DNA of 64,000 bases from Nyssa sinensis (taxonomy: Eukaryota > Streptophyta > Magnoliopsida > Cornales > Nyssaceae), in the NCBI GenBank assembly GCA_008638375.1, contig CM018052.1:26195071-26259070 (forward strand). The letters run 5' to 3'. The position numbers were made by a program, and so were the translations under genes. Positions within the stretch are counted from its first letter, which is position 1, and each line of letters starts with the position of its first letter. Shown here one piece after another: positions 11,750 to 24,602 of this stretch. The notes beneath the pieces are model-generated. The model was not told the origin of the DNA. It ran no database searches and saw nothing but the letters and a program-made list of their open reading frames with translations.

Positions 11750-11990
11750 ATCAGGACGAGTCATATCAGAGCTGAACATGACGGAACAAAATGAAACAAT
11801 ATCAATCAGGACAAGTCATATCGGAACTGAACATGACGGAAACAAACGAAACAATATCAATCAGGACAAGTCATATCGGAACTGAACATGACGGAACAAA
11901 ACGAAACAATACATCAATCAGATTAAGACATATCGAAACTGAACATGTCGGAACAAAACGGAACAATACATCTATCAGAACAAGACATAT
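11750..11990 (+). repeat. 55-56 bp tandem repeat (about 4 copies)
   Basis: TCAGGAC(A/G)AGTCATATCGGA starts at 11751, 11806 and 11861, and in diverged form at 11917. It continues the same GAACA/GACGGA-rich sequence style as its neighbours. Confidence 0.9.
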
Positions 11991-12035
11991 CGGAATTGAA
12001 CAGGACGGAACAACTGGTACAATATCAATCAGGAC

Positions 12036-12480
12036 GGAACAGATCAGACATAACAAATCAGGACGGATCAGGACGGAACAGATCAGACATAGCAAATCAG
12101 GACGGATCAGGACGGAACAGATCAGACATAACAAATCAGGACGGATCAGGACGGAACAGATCAGACATAACAAATCAGGACGGATCAGGATGGAACAGAT
12201 CAGACATAACAAATCAGGACGGATCAGGACGGAACAGATCAGACATAACAAATCAGGACGGATCAGGACAGAACAGATCAAACATAACAAATCAGGATGG
12301 AACAGATCAGACATAACAAATCAGGACGGATCAGGACGGAACAGATCAAACATAACAAATCAGGACGGATCAGGTCGAAACAGATCAAACATAACAAATC
12401 AGGACGGATCAGGATGGAACAGATCAGACATAACGAATCAGGACGGATCAGGACGGAACAGATCAGACAGATCGAACGGA
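12036..12480 (+). repeat. 39-bp tandem repeat (about 11 copies)
   Basis: Unit begins GGAACAGATCAGACATAACA and continues with AATCAGGACGGATCAGGAC. Because 39 is divisible by three, each frame encodes a 13-residue peptide repeat (for example RTEQIRHNKSGRI), and the minus strand is open as well (SVLIRPDLLCLIC). Not a gene as far as I can tell. Confidence 0.95.
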
Positions 12481-13299
12481 ACAGGTCAGGACAAAACAGA
12501 TCAAACAGAACAGGTCAGGACAAATTAGACAGAACAGGTCAGTGTTGAGCGGAACAGAACAGAACAGATCAAACATAACAGATAGTTAAACGCGTTCATT
12601 TGAAACAGTATTAAAAACACGAGTACAGTTAAAACATCAGAGTAACAGAACAGATCAGTTAAAACATCAGAGTAACAGAACAGGTCAGTAATGAGCAGAG
12701 CAGAACAGTATAACAGAATAAACAGTACAGTATGCACAGATTAAACAGTGCGGCATGCTCATATAGTGCTCAAGACCGAAGTGGTACCAAGAGTCAGATG
12801 TTCTTTCAGTAAAAACAGTGATAGGTTCATTGCAGTACAGAACAAAGGAATCAGACAGAAAAAAATCACGCATTTGAATAAGGGCATGAAATCAGTGTAT
12901 CAGATAAAACAGTACAGTACAGTATTTAAAATACAGTAACTAGACGGTGTGCTTATACACCAATTCAGGAGTCAGGGTTACTCACAAACTGTTATGGTTA
13001 TCTCCTTGCACAAACAATCTGATAACCTCCAAGTACGTCAAGCATCACCATGTATATCCTGAACAATCATCATCAATTACAGACAGATCAGAATTTATCC
13101 ATTCAGGTCTTATTCGTCATCTTAGGTGTCTATCGGATTACCTAAGATAACCTAGTAGCCTATCGCCCTCTCATCGGGTTTCCTCCGGGGCTATTTTATT
13201 CTTAAATTAGGCTTAGCAGTCATCAGGATTATAACCTAAGTCATTAGACTTCAATCGTTATCAGTCAGTTACTTATTCAGTCTTAGGGGCAAAACGATC

Positions 13300-14350
13300 A
13301 TTTGTCACTTTTGCCCTGGACCCCTGTCAAGGTCCTCAGAATGGTCTTTATATCTTAAATATAAAGTCATACATCTTTTAGACTCCAATCAGTATCAGTT
13401 AGGTTCTTATTTTAACGATAGGGGCAAAATGGTAATTTTGCCATTCTTGTCCCGGACCCAGTCGTGGTCCTCGGAATATCCCATATATTCTATATATGAA
13501 GTTCTAAGTCTTTTAGACTTAAATTGCTATCAGTTAGGTGCTTATTTAGCCTTAGGGGTAAAATGGTAATTTTGCCATTCTTATCCCGGACCTTATCATG
13601 GTCCTCAGAATGTCCCAAATATCTTGTACATAATTTTCTAAGTCCTTTGGACTTCGTTTGGTATCCGCTTTTGGTCATCTGGACACATCGATCATTTCTC
13701 GTTTTACGCATTGACTGTCTCGGAGTCTTATTTAGCCCTTCAGTGTTCATAATTATCCCCATGATAATTTATCAGATCAGTTTGACCTTTATTTGACCTC
13801 TACTTTGCACTTACTGTGCTCAGGGGTATTTTGGTCATTTTACGTTTTGTAAGATTCCGACTCCGAATCATTACTTAATCATGTTTACAGTCTCACCAGT
13901 ATCTGGGCTTCTATCGCTATCAATTTCGTCCCAATCGGACTTCATTTGGCTTCGTACAGTATTAGGGGTAATTTGGTAATTTCACGTGTCATATTTTTCG
14001 GCACGTCAGTTCAGAAAATGGACCTCACCATTGGGTCCAGAGTGTTCGACGTAATTAAGTTGGACTATCTGTTATGTTCAATTGACCCTGGGAAGCATCA
14101 GGGGCAGTATGGTCATTTACACTTTATGTGTCTGTATTTTTCGGGACTTCAGTTCGTTAAACGGACCTCACCGTTGAGTTCAGAACGCCCGACATAGTCA
14201 GAATAGACTGTCTTTTATTTTTATTTGGGTCTGGTGCCATCAGGGGCAGTACAGTAATTTATCACTTACAAGTCTGTATTTTTCGGTACTGTATTTCCAA
14301 AATCGGACTGTACCATTGAGTCCAGAATGTTTGAAATAGTGAAAATACAC
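13300..14350 (+). repeat. degenerate modules of ~120-135 bp inside LTR B
   Basis: A paired motif recurs: a GGGGCAAAATGGTAATTTTG-like block, then a CCGGACC...TGGTCC..AGAATG-like block. Clear instances lie near 13310, 13430, 13560, 14010, 14150 and 14300. Similar modules occur in the LTRs at 18343, 37645, 41925 and, inverted, at 51400-53700. Confidence 0.7.
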
Positions 14351-16002
14351 TATTTATTTGCTTTATTTGGACTCCGTTTGACATAATTAATGCCCAGGGT
14401 AAAATCGTAATTTTACCTATTTAATAAAATAATTAAATAATTATTTTATTATTTAATTTCTTTAGCAGGGGCTTAAATGTACAAGATTTTCAGAAACTGG
14501 GCCAGAACCGGATATTCAGAGGGTTTTGGGGTCACAGTGCAATTTATAAAAGTTCTGGTTTTAAATTTTCTTTCAATTAAGCCCCTGGACCGTTAGGTTT
14601 ACCAAGCCAAACCCTAGACCGGTCCAAACCCTTGGTGAACCAGCCGGTTCACCTTTCTTCAGAAAATCGGGATAACATATCCCTCATATTCCAATTTCAG
14701 TCCCTATCCGTGTTTATGTCATGCCCCAATTCAATTTCTAATTTTATTTCTGTGTTACCAAACAGTCGGATTCCAGAATTTTAAAACACTAAAACCAAAA
14801 CTGTGCCGTTTCATTAATGCGGTGGCCAGTTCATACGTCGACACGTGTGTGAGTTAGTTCGGTGGGTTTGGACGCGTTGGACGAGTCGACTCGGTCGACT
14901 CGTCGTCTTCTTCACCAACCAGTGTACTGTTGCCCTAATTTACAGTGAATTTCTCTTTCAATTTCGTGGCAATTTAGACACGATTTCTTGCTGATTTCAG
15001 TCCCGATGGGTTTCTGCACTTCATATCCATCCTTTAACATCCATTTTGAGCTTCGAATCCAAGGATTAAGCTCGGTAGAACCGATTATTGCGCAGAATTT
15101 TAGTTCGGCCGTGTGGCCTTGTTTCTCAACCAAATTGCACAATTCTTGGCTTGTTGTGACCCTTAGTATAGGGGCTTCAATTCCCCATTTATAAATTTCA
15201 GTTTAAGAGCCTATTTTCGAGTTTGAGTTCCATGGCCGAAAGCAATAGCTTCGGTTTTGAGGGCTTATACCCAAGTGTTGGGGTCGCGGTTGGTGATATT
15301 TGAAACCATATCAGTGTCTAGATCAGTTCTAGACCATCAAAACTCAGTTCGGTTGAGGTCATTTCAGACCTGCTACAGGGAGCTCCATCCATGGCGGTTG
15401 GGTCACGGCTCTAGGTTTTTAATGCCTATTCGACCCTCTCAGTGGTTCTATAACCCTCCCAAGCCTCACAGTAACATCTATATACAGTTTTTTATGGTCT
15501 AAAAATTATCAGAACAGTGCCAATAAATCAAAACAGAAAATTTGGTAACTTTAGTGTTTACCTTTTTAGACAGTGGCTTCCTCCTCAATGGCTTGGTTCA
15601 GGCTTGGTGGTGGTGTTTGTTCAGATCCAGTAGTGCCCCTCAGTTCCTCCTTTGTCCTTTGGTGCATCCCCATGGATACACACACATGCACACCCATGCT
15701 TGATCTCACACATGCAAGTCCTCACAAGGATTTTCTCTCTCTCTCACCCCCAACAGATCTGTTCCCTTCTTTTCATAGCAGACATTTTGATTTTAGAGAA
15801 TCCCCCCTTTCTCCTAGTATACCACTACATATACATACATGTATACACATTTTGTAGGGTTCAGTTTGAGCAGAGAGTGATGATGGGGCTGACTCAGGCA
15901 ATCATGAGGGGTTTGCATGAATTGCCATTGGTCAGTTTGGGTGGCAGATTAGGATAATTCAGTGTTACATACAAATAAGTTGCAAGTATGTGCACAAAGG
16001 TG

Positions 16003-16081
16003 TGGGTAGCCCAATTGGTAAGTTTTTAGGTAAAATTTCTTTCCACTTAAAGGTCAAGGGTTCAATTCCCTTTGACCACCA
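16003..16081 (+). repeat. tRNA-like (SINE-type) sequence
   Basis: GGGTAGCCCAATTGGTAAG resembles a pol III box A, and GGTCAAGGGTTCAATTCCC a box B with a paired T-arm (AAGGG/CCCTT). The spacing and arms do not make a functional tRNA. It may be a SINE head or a SINE relic inside the LTR. Confidence 0.45.
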
Positions 16082-16489
16082 ATTTGGCCATTTTTCACAT
16101 TTTTGGGGCTAAGGCCCTGTTTGGTTGCACAGAAATTCAGTTTCAGTATTTCCTTCATAACTTTCATTCCGTAACTCCTTTTTCGACACGGTTTGTTTCG
16201 GGAGTTTCATATTTCAGTTATCTTCAGTGTCAGAGGTTCCGTGTCATTTATTAAACATTCAGGATTTTTCGGGTTGGCTAATTCGGATTTCGTTAGTGTT
16301 AAAGCGGTGTTATTTCGCCGAATAAATCAGTAATTGGGTTCGTGTATTTTACCCTTTTCCTCCAGACATATTTAATTATTTTATCGGTCTATCATGACCG
16401 CCGGGATTATGATTAATTCCCTAGATCATTCTATGAGCCAGTATTAATTAATAATTAATAACTATATTTCAACTTGGAAAAAATAAAGC

Positions 16490-17327
16490 TGAAAATGTTG
16501 TTACATAACATAGTGCAATCACATTTCTCAAATTTAGATATGGTAAAATAAATGACTTGGACAGGTTGAAAATATTTGGGAGATTCTATTTTGGACGAAT
16601 ATATTTCATTGGGGTATTATTGTCATTTATAAAATAAGTTACAAGTGCCATGGCATTATAATAGACCTAAGCTCAAAAAAAGAAATAACTAAGTCCTTCA
16701 CCTCGAATTGAGAAGGTGTGTAGATCTTATTATAATATAGTATTTTCTTCAAAGACTTAAGCCTAATTAACCCGACTAAATATAGGTTTAAATGGATTTG
16801 TATGTAATATGTTTCCAACCTACTTTAAACCCGCATATTTAATTAGGTTTAAATGGACATCTATTTACAACCTGAAACTAAAAGTTATCAACCTGAATCC
16901 ATTTATATCCGGGCGGGTTCACGAGTTCGGGTTCAAATTTTCAGTTATGCTTAAATGGCTAAAAATTTATAAAATGAAATTACTAAATTATCCTTACACA
17001 CAAATATGCGCTCCTCAAATTGCTAAATATGTTCCCATTTATAAAATATGATTACTAAATCACCCTTACGCATATATATTCCTTCTAATTCAGGGTGCTA
17101 TTGACTCCTCAAATTGTTAAAGAACTTCAAATTTATAAATTGAGATTATCAAATTACCCTTACACGCTTATTAATTCATCTCTAATCATAGATAATTTTA
17201 TAATTTTATTTATAAAAGTAAACCATTAAACTATCTGTCAAGTGTGCCTTTCTAGTTCTCTTCTATTTTTTGCTACTTTGTCTTCCCAAATTATTTTTTT
17301 AGTTTTTTTTTTTTCTCTCTCTCTCTG

Positions 17328-17379
<52 letters not shown>

Positions 17380-18342
17380 TGTGTGTAAATGGATCATTGG
17401 CATCCATATCATGTTTTATGCTTAAAGTAAATGGATCCTTGGCAAAAAGTTGGCATCCCAATCCCGATATACTCTTAATGGTGATATAAGCTTTTCAACT
17501 TAAAAGACTAAGCATAGTTGCATATGAGGTAATTGCCTCTAAAATTAAGTACTGTTTATGTAAACGCTCGTGTTGGAAAAACCCGACTGTCTCTTCCTTA
17601 GAGGTAGGAGAGAATGCCTTAAATTGTGCACGTGAAAAAGAAAAAGGAGTTTCTAGCTTGTTTTAGGCAAAAAAACAAGCAAACCGATTACAACCCATGG
17701 AGTATACATATAAAAGGAAATAATAAAAAAAATTAAGAATTACACCTCTTCGGTCCTAGTTACATTCTAAACCCTTTGACATAAGTTATGAAATAAAGCA
17801 AATTGATCTACTACAAAACTGGAAAATCCTAAGTCTGGGAGTAAAGGTATGGGATGGGAAGTTGTTAGGAACCAATCCCGTTTAGTGCTAATGGACTTGC
17901 CTCAGGTGTTCATCCATAAAACTTTTATTGCATAAAATAAATAAGGAAAGAAAGAAGGAAATAATAATAATTAGAGCCAATATATCCATTTAGATAAAGA
18001 GATTCCTTAATTGGTTACATTTAAATAAGGTGTTCATCCACAAGGGTTCCTATGTACCCATTTATATAACGGAATTAGAACCAACATAGATATCTAATTC
18101 AACTATTTCTACCAAGAATGATAGAATATGATGAATTCGGTAAAAATAGAAAGGGTTTAGGAAGCGTACTTGATTATTTGTGATAAATTAGACAACACTT
18201 CGACTTGAACTCCATGATTTTGAGGCATCACTTGTGTGGTATTCCGGCTTGTATAAGGTAGATCTTTGACTTGTGTAAGACAAAACTCTAAGAAATATAA
18301 GATGGAGAGAGGGAGGGAAAGGGAGAGCTATTGTAGTAACTT
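16490..18342. other. AT-rich non-coding region
   Basis: No gene recognised. It holds a (CT)n-(AT)n-(GT)n microsatellite (17314-17386) and stretches that look like LTR material (GGTGTTCATCCACAAGGGTT near 18030). It is interrupted by the LTR at 18343 and resumes at 21374. Confidence 0.5.
17314..17386. repeat. compound (CT)n(AT)n(GT)n microsatellite
   Basis: CT repeats at 17314-17328, ATATATATAT at 17331-17340, then about 22 GT units with one interruption. Confidence 0.95.
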
Positions 18343-21300
18343 TGTCACGCCCTGAATTTCTGCAAACTCGAGGCACGACTGACGAGACAGAAAATAAAAT
18401 AAATAAAAGGACAAAAGTAAATAAATCCACTAAACAAGCGTCCATTCCCATCAATACATAAAATAATGTGAAGTACATCTCATAACTGCATTGTTCATAG
18501 GTCATTCGGGCTTAAGCCCTTACATTACAAGATATAAGTCCCATGGACCAAAAATACACCACATGCTTTACCCTATCAGGGTACCACAGAGTCTTAAGTG
18601 GCTGGAGGATCCTCATCTGAAAAATGTTGCCCACGAATGGGTCAGCTCAACTGCTGGTATGATGAAGTGCTAATGCAAGAAATAAAGCTAAAGCGTGGCA
18701 TGTGCAAAGTGTACATTTATATCTAAATGTCATTCAAAGCATCGCAGTAATATATGAATGGTATGCGTGACACACCCATGCACAACTCTATGCCACACCC
18801 ATGTCTCGTTTACGGGTACTCCCCGATGGCACGAAGTACCAATGCAATGGCCAATTTTGGATTTTTCACCACAGGATCTACACCCTCATAATGCAAAGCA
18901 GCACGTGCTTACCCACGCCATGTTCTCAAAGAATTCATCATATGCCAATATGCCAATGCAATCTCAATGAAACATGGTTTCCACAAAATAGCATGCTCGA
19001 GACAATAATACATAAATCACCAGCCGATTCCACATGCAAGCATATCTCATATAATCAACTTAAACATATGTCATGATTCACGTTCATCATTCACTAAATT
19101 TTCGTAAAGTACAAGTAACATGTAAGCATGTGAACAACCAACTCTAAATCATCAAGTAAGCACATTCCACATAAACACATAAGTCATTCCAGTCATTCAC
19201 AAAACATTCCTAACTTAACTTCATTTCTAACATTAGCAAAAACACCATACCTGTCGGGTTGTCTCAACCCTGGAAGATCGTGTACGACACGTGACTGAAC
19301 TGGTCAATGAAAATGCAGGAGATCAGATCATCCTCTCCTGTCCTGTCAGTGTTCCTAAAAGCATAAATCATAACTCAGTCTATTGTCATTTGAATTTATG
19401 CTATTCATCAAATTTTATGTCTTTAATTCTTAAGTTTCCATTTTGCTAAATTAAACTCTTCCATTGAGCCAAGGACGTCGAAGAAAATAAGTTTAGGTTC
19501 TCGTAGAACTCAATTCGGACATCTGGTCTCAAAAGGGCAAAATGGTCATTTTGCACTTTTCACGGGTCCTTACATTTTGTGACCTCTTTTCATAAATCGG
19601 ACTCCACGGTTGAGTCCGGAATGCTCGAGATAATAAAGTTTCACTATTTGTTTATTTAATTCGGAGTTCGTTTGACTTTACTTCAATTCAGGGGCATTTT
19701 GGTAATTTTATATGTTACTATGGGTCTTTTATTTTTTCGTGACCCCATCTCGTAAAACGGACCTCACCATTGGTCTCAGAATGGTCGAGATAGTCAAAAT
19801 GCACTAATGACTTGTCCTATTTGGACTCCGGATTATTTTAGCATATTTAAATAATTAAATTAATTAATTAATTAATTAAATTATTATTTTATTAATATTT
19901 AATTCATGAGGGTCAAACTATAATAACCAACAGTTGGGGGGGGGGCAGTTTGTAATTTTTGAAAGTTCTGGGTCAAGGTTTAATTTTTCAAAAGTTCAAG
20001 GGTCAATTGGTAATTTACAATTTCCTTATTCTCAATTTGGATAGCCAAACAGTGGCCAATCCAAAACAGGGATAAGATATCCCTGTTCCCATTTCAATTC
20101 AAATTTCTTAATTTCTTAATCTTGTAACCAAACAGCCCCATTTGGTTTTTAATTTAAAACATGGGAGCGACACGTGGCAGGGGCGGTTCAGCCCCGCTTG
20201 ACCCGGACCCGAAACCCGACCCGCACAGTGCCCCTTCTTCCCCGATTTTTCGGTGAACCTCCGGTAGGGTTCCAGCGCCTTCTCCGGCGCCGGCGACACT
20301 TTTTCGGTGAGATTTTTACAGTTTCTGAATGTGATTTTCTTTAGTTTTTCATGTAGGTTTCATATCTAGGCTCGGTTTTGGATTCAACCCATTAGGTTTT
20401 CACGAAATAGAGGGTCAACCCCTCGGTCAAAACTCCGGCCGACTCTTTCCCCTTCATTTTTGTGACAGTTCGGTTACGGTTTAACTCCCATTTTCATCCT
20501 AAAGTGTTTCTGCACCTCCTAGGGTTCATCTCCTATCATTTAAACTAAGTTCTGTACATAAAATGACAACACCCATCTCCCATGGCCGTGACCTGCAACT
20601 CCCCATTTCTCCCTGTTTTCTTAACCGTTTTCTATCATTTTTTTTGCAAAATAAATCCTACAACATGCTCTCTAAGATCATATACATTAAACTAATTATT
20701 ATGCTTTAAAAGAAATCAAAACAGAATGGGCTACTTACGGTTTTCCTGTGGGTTTCTCTTTATAGCCGTGCACCTCATCCACCTTCTGATTCCAAGCTTA
20801 AATCAAGCTTCTCAGAGCTTTTTTCCCTTCCAGAATTCTCTTTCTCCCTTGCTCTCAGTTTTTCTATCCTTTCTCTCATCCCAACCGAGACCAACACTTA
20901 TACTCCACACACCCACTCTCACACGTCTCTCACACCACAGCCCCTTTTCCTGACTTCTATCACCCTGCATCAGCCACCCTGCTCTCTTCCACCATGCAGC
21001 TTTGCATTTAATGCAAAGCTGCCCTATACACCTATATATATATATATATCATCATCACACACTAGATACACACACTAAACACACACACACACACTTAGCC
21101 GACACCTCCCTCACACACTTTCCAAGTCTGCTGCACACACACACTGCCATATATATATATACATACATGTTTACACACACTTGTACATACATCACTTCAT
21201 ACATGTACACATACATATCGCCTTCCACACACATATACATGCTACACATACATACATCATGCTTTTTAAATAATGCTAATATACATTTTAATATTAACAA

Positions 21301-21368
21301 TAATAATAATAATAACAATAATAATAAAAACAAAGAATAATAATAAAAAAAAATTCCATGTCATAACA
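18343..21368 (+). mobile_element. giant solo LTR, family A copy 2
   Basis: Starts TGTCACGCCCTGAATTTCTG and ends CATGTCATAACA. The 5-bp duplication AACTT lies at 18338-18342 and 21369-21373. Length 3,026 bp with no coding domain. The 3' third has a CT- and CA-rich leader-like stretch and an (AAT)n run (21300-21345). Confidence 0.88.
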
Positions 21369-21373
21369 AACTT

Positions 21374-22909
21374 CCAGCTTTTAGATTTTAGGTCCTTTTT
21401 TTGGTGGCCAAGGGGCTTTATTTATGGGCAAATATGAAGATTTGATCTAAGGGTTCACAATCAATCTCATAGATTGAAGGCTTAGATTAGGCCTTAGAGT
21501 GCAAGTAAATAGATTAGTAAGTCTTAATGAGTAATAAAGAAAAATTTATAGGGAGCCATAAAGGAAACTCCTAAGAATGATAATGACAAGTCTTAGTGCA
21601 CAAGGCAGGCGATTTTCAAGGGACAATAAAGGTAAGTCTCAATGCACAAAAAAGGAAAATTTTTAAGGAATAATAAAGGCAATAATTATCACCCACAATT
21701 ATCAAATTACACCTAATTTGGTAGAAGATTATGTGACATGAAAATGACCAAATTACCCATAAGGCACAAAAGTCTAAATTATCCATCAGAGCTAAAATTA
21801 CCAAATAACCCCCAAAGGGTTCAAATGGTATGAAAATTGTATAAATGCCTTTAAATGACATATCTAGGTGTAGAATTGTGCTAAAATTATCAAAATGACC
21901 TTCAAGAGGCAAGATAATGTCAATGGGCAAAATAGTGACAAAGTTACAAAATACTCGTAGAAAGTAAGAAATTTTTAGAATTTATCAAAATCTCCTTAAA
22001 TGTTAGGGACATGTTAGAAATTACCAAAATACCATTGAAGTTCAGAATGACTAAAATGCCCTTAATGGGCAAAATGACTGAAATTCCCTTATAGGATGAA
22101 ATGATCAAAATATTCTTAGTGGGCGTGAAATGACCGAAATTCCCTTAAGGGAAAAATGACCAAAATGCCTTTAGTGGAAAAAATGACCAAAATACCCTTA
22201 AGGGGTGAAATGACCAAAATGGCTTAAAGAGTAAAATAACTGAAATACCTTTAGTGGGTCAATGACCGAAATGCCCCTATGTGGCGAAATGATGAAAATG
22301 CCCCTAGCGAAAAAAATGATCAAAATTCATTTAGTGGGCAAAAATTCCCTTAAGGGTGAAATGACCAAAATTCCCTTAGTGGAACAAAGGACCAAAATGC
22401 CCATTGGTGGCCAAAAAGTGTGAAATTACTATAAATACCCTTAAGAAGGGAATATTGTAGTAACCTCTCAAAAGTGATGAAACACGCTCTATACAATCAA
22501 GGATCACAAAATAAAGTATCTATAGAGAGCCCCTTGGTGGACCATGTAAGCAAGAGAACATTCATGTAAGGAAAAGATACCCATTTTGACAACAATTGTG
22601 GAATTAACGCAGTCAGACTCACTTTACATGAGATTCCTACGTATCATCTTAATGGGAATGAGACCATCCATAGTTTTTGAATGATGGAAAGGAAAACTAT
22701 CCTTATTGGATTCTCTTATATGAAGGCTATCCCACAGGAATTTTTACGAGGTTATGCTTTCGTAGATTGGAAAATCACCTAAAAGGAAATGTGATCCAAG
22801 TAGGTCTTTCATGAGGTGGGAAGATCTACCTAAAAAGAAATGTGATACTAATAGTTTTTTTTCATGAGGTTATGCTTTTATGAGTTAGGAAATCTAGCTA
22901 AAAGGAAAC
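21374..22909. other. diverged LTR-like sequence with short repeats
   Basis: No gene. It holds a degenerate array at 22040-22440 and roughly 65-bp repeats (TTCATGAGGTTATGCTTT..., 22740-22909). The latter continue after the gypsy insertion at 29496, so this is the left half of an older element. Confidence 0.55.
22040..22440 (+). repeat. degenerate ~30-35 bp array
   Basis: AAATGACCAAAATGCCCTTA-like units, about 12 copies, strongly diverged in the spacer. The units resemble, in reverse, the GGGCATTTTGGTCATTT core of the LTR modules. Confidence 0.75.
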
Positions 22910-22914
22910 GTGAT

Positions 22915-23248
22915 TGATGTAGAACCAAAAAGATTAAAGAAGAGAAGAAATAGAAGGGAAGAAAAGGAAGAAATAGGAAGAGAGAAAAGAGAACTGAGAG
23001 AGTAGAAAATCAATATTCTGTAATTATTCAATAATCAAAGTCTAAATCTATTCAATACAACTTACCCCTTATATAGAAAAACTCAAAGTAATCAAATCCT
23101 AAATTATGAAACTAAAACATATCCTATATCAACTCAAACAAATCCTAAATATGAAAATATAAATGAAATAAAAACAACATTACATAATAATATATATCCT
23201 GCCGAGTCAAATATTATTGGCCTATGAAGTCCTTCTTGATCCCCATCA
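22915..23248 (-). repeat. gypsy element LTR (3' on minus strand)
   Basis: TGATGTAGAACC...CCCCATCA. It matches 29157-29490 along its whole length. Confidence 0.95.
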
Positions 23249-23257
23249 TTTCTCCTC
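23249..23257 (-). other. polypurine tract
   Basis: GAGGAGAAA on the minus strand, directly before the 3' LTR. This is the usual plus-strand priming site. Confidence 0.7.
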
Positions 23258-23259
23258 GG

Positions 23260-24170
23260 CTGAAAAGAACTCGCTTCTAGGGAGTTAAAATGGAGAAACT
23301 ATAGCGAAAGAGGAAATCAGCATGGTAGTAACAAGTAAAAGTGGAACAACATCTACTATGAAGACAATGAAAATCATCAAGGGAGAAATTTTCATGGAGA
23401 TTAGCGAGGTTAAACTTCACATAGTGCACAGCAGGATGCTGGAGTGGCAAATGTACTTGATATGACATCGGAGAAATACCAATGCCACCTGTACGAAGAC
23501 CATAAAAAAACTTAGAAAGCTCCAAAGAACCCTAATTAGATAGCATTCCTTCATATTAAAAATTAAACTTAGGTTTAAATTCAATGGTATGTCAAGAAAA
23601 TAAGCATTAGTTCTAAATTTAAGAATAAATTTACCAACAAATTTAGAGGAAAAATTTGTAAAGGAAGGCAAGACCGTTCAGACGCAACACAATGATCTGA
23701 TATAGGAATAAAATCAAGTGAACTAGTGCAAATGGACTCTTGAGTTGACACTAGTGACACTGATGGTGTAATAACTTTTGGCTTAGATAAGTCTTCAGAA
23801 ACTCTTTTTATTTCCATATTAATGGGATCAAATGTTTGCTTGAGATGTTCAAACACAAATTTATCTAAGATAGAAAGTGTTTGTTAATCTGTAGTTTGAG
23901 GTAACACATCATGAGATTCCTTTGGGGTCTCAACTTGAGAAGCTTTGAATGTTTTAGCTTCCACAAATGTTGGGTTAACTACCTATTTAGATGGATAATG
24001 AAGAATGGACCTAGGAATTTCACAATTAGGTTCTAGGTCACAAGGAATAAGAGGAGATGGCCTAAGATTTTCTTTCTTATCATGCTCTTTGGGTTTGAAA
24101 GGGACTAATTTGATGGTCTTCCCATTGTACCTAAAAGCACATGTGTTATCTTTTAGATTATGGGTCACAC
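23260..24170 (-). pseudogene. gypsy element 3' internal region, decayed
   Basis: Short open stretches only. The right part follows the protease (TYNGK-like text, here FRYNGKTIKLVPFKPKEHD). Further left, segments such as EHLKQTFDP and GIGISPMSYQVHLP do not match RT or integrase as I know them. Confidence 0.5.
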
Positions 24171-24597
24171 TAAGCTCATTTATCTAAAGTTGACCGAGCA
24201 GAACATGACTAATTCTCATAGGTAAAATATTACACCAAATGTTGGCTGAATAATCACCTATTTGAATTGGCACTAGACATCTCTCTGTGACAAACAGAGA
24301 TATATCACCTATCCACTTTACCTCAAATGGTTGGGGATGAGTTTTAGGTCGTAAATTCATTCTTGTATCATTAGGTTTTGACACTATATTAATGAGACTA
24401 CGACCATCGATGAGAATTTTGCATACTTTCCCAAATTTAAGATTAGTTTGAAAGAGTTGTAGGTATTTCCATGCATTTTCTTGGGCAGGCTTAGGTAAGT
24501 TACACCATAAATCTTTAGGATAAAATTCGAAATTAGAGGGTTTCGAAGTATACCTATGAAATCAAACTTGGGACTTGTTTTGTGGAAGTGACATATA
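24171..24597 (-). pseudogene. gypsy aspartic protease
   Basis: Plant Ty3/gypsy protease. KILIDGRSLINIVS holds the active-site loop; this clade commonly has D-G-G-S, here D-G-R-S. HPQPFEVKWIGD follows, then VPIQIGDYSANIWCNILPMRISHVLLGQL, matching the ..C.V.PM...H.LLGRPW block. A stop falls at 24184, where the PW of the motif is expected. The frame continues in pieces (NLKDNTCAFRYNGKTIKL). The upstream part is cut at 24597 by the nested LTR and would continue at 27451. Confidence 0.85.
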
Positions 24598-24602
24598 ATC
24601 CT

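Larger units (their letters stand above)
10453..16480 (+). mobile_element. family-B giant LTR, copy 1 (right end uncertain)
   Basis: Starts TGTCACATCCCGAACCCCAC directly after copia gag sequence. It resembles starts at 37645 and about 41453. Like family A it has no recognisable gag or pol. It contains nested tandem arrays (11490-12480) and several roughly 120-bp modules (13300-14350). The TSD candidate on the left is GTCAA (10448-10452); I could not find its partner, and copia gag does not resume anywhere to the right. The right end is therefore a guess. Confidence 0.6.

Noticed and set aside
12036..12480. Regular 39-bp direct repeats resembling a CRISPR array
   Set aside because: The units are contiguous with no unique spacers, and the context is a plant LTR.
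11498..12548. Long open frames on both strands across the arrays as genes
   Set aside because: They exist only because 66- and 39-bp units keep the frame; there are no domains and several frames are equally open.
16003..16081. Functional tRNA gene
   Set aside because: The T-arm is good, but the D-arm, anticodon arm and acceptor stem do not form a canonical cloverleaf.
10448..17245. GTCAA at 17238 as the partner TSD of the family-B LTR at 10453
   Set aside because: The preceding bases do not end in CA and copia gag does not resume after it.
20108..20299. Minus-strand GC-richer open frame in the LTR
   Set aside because: It lies wholly within family-A copy 2 in a region that is conserved as non-coding in copy 4.
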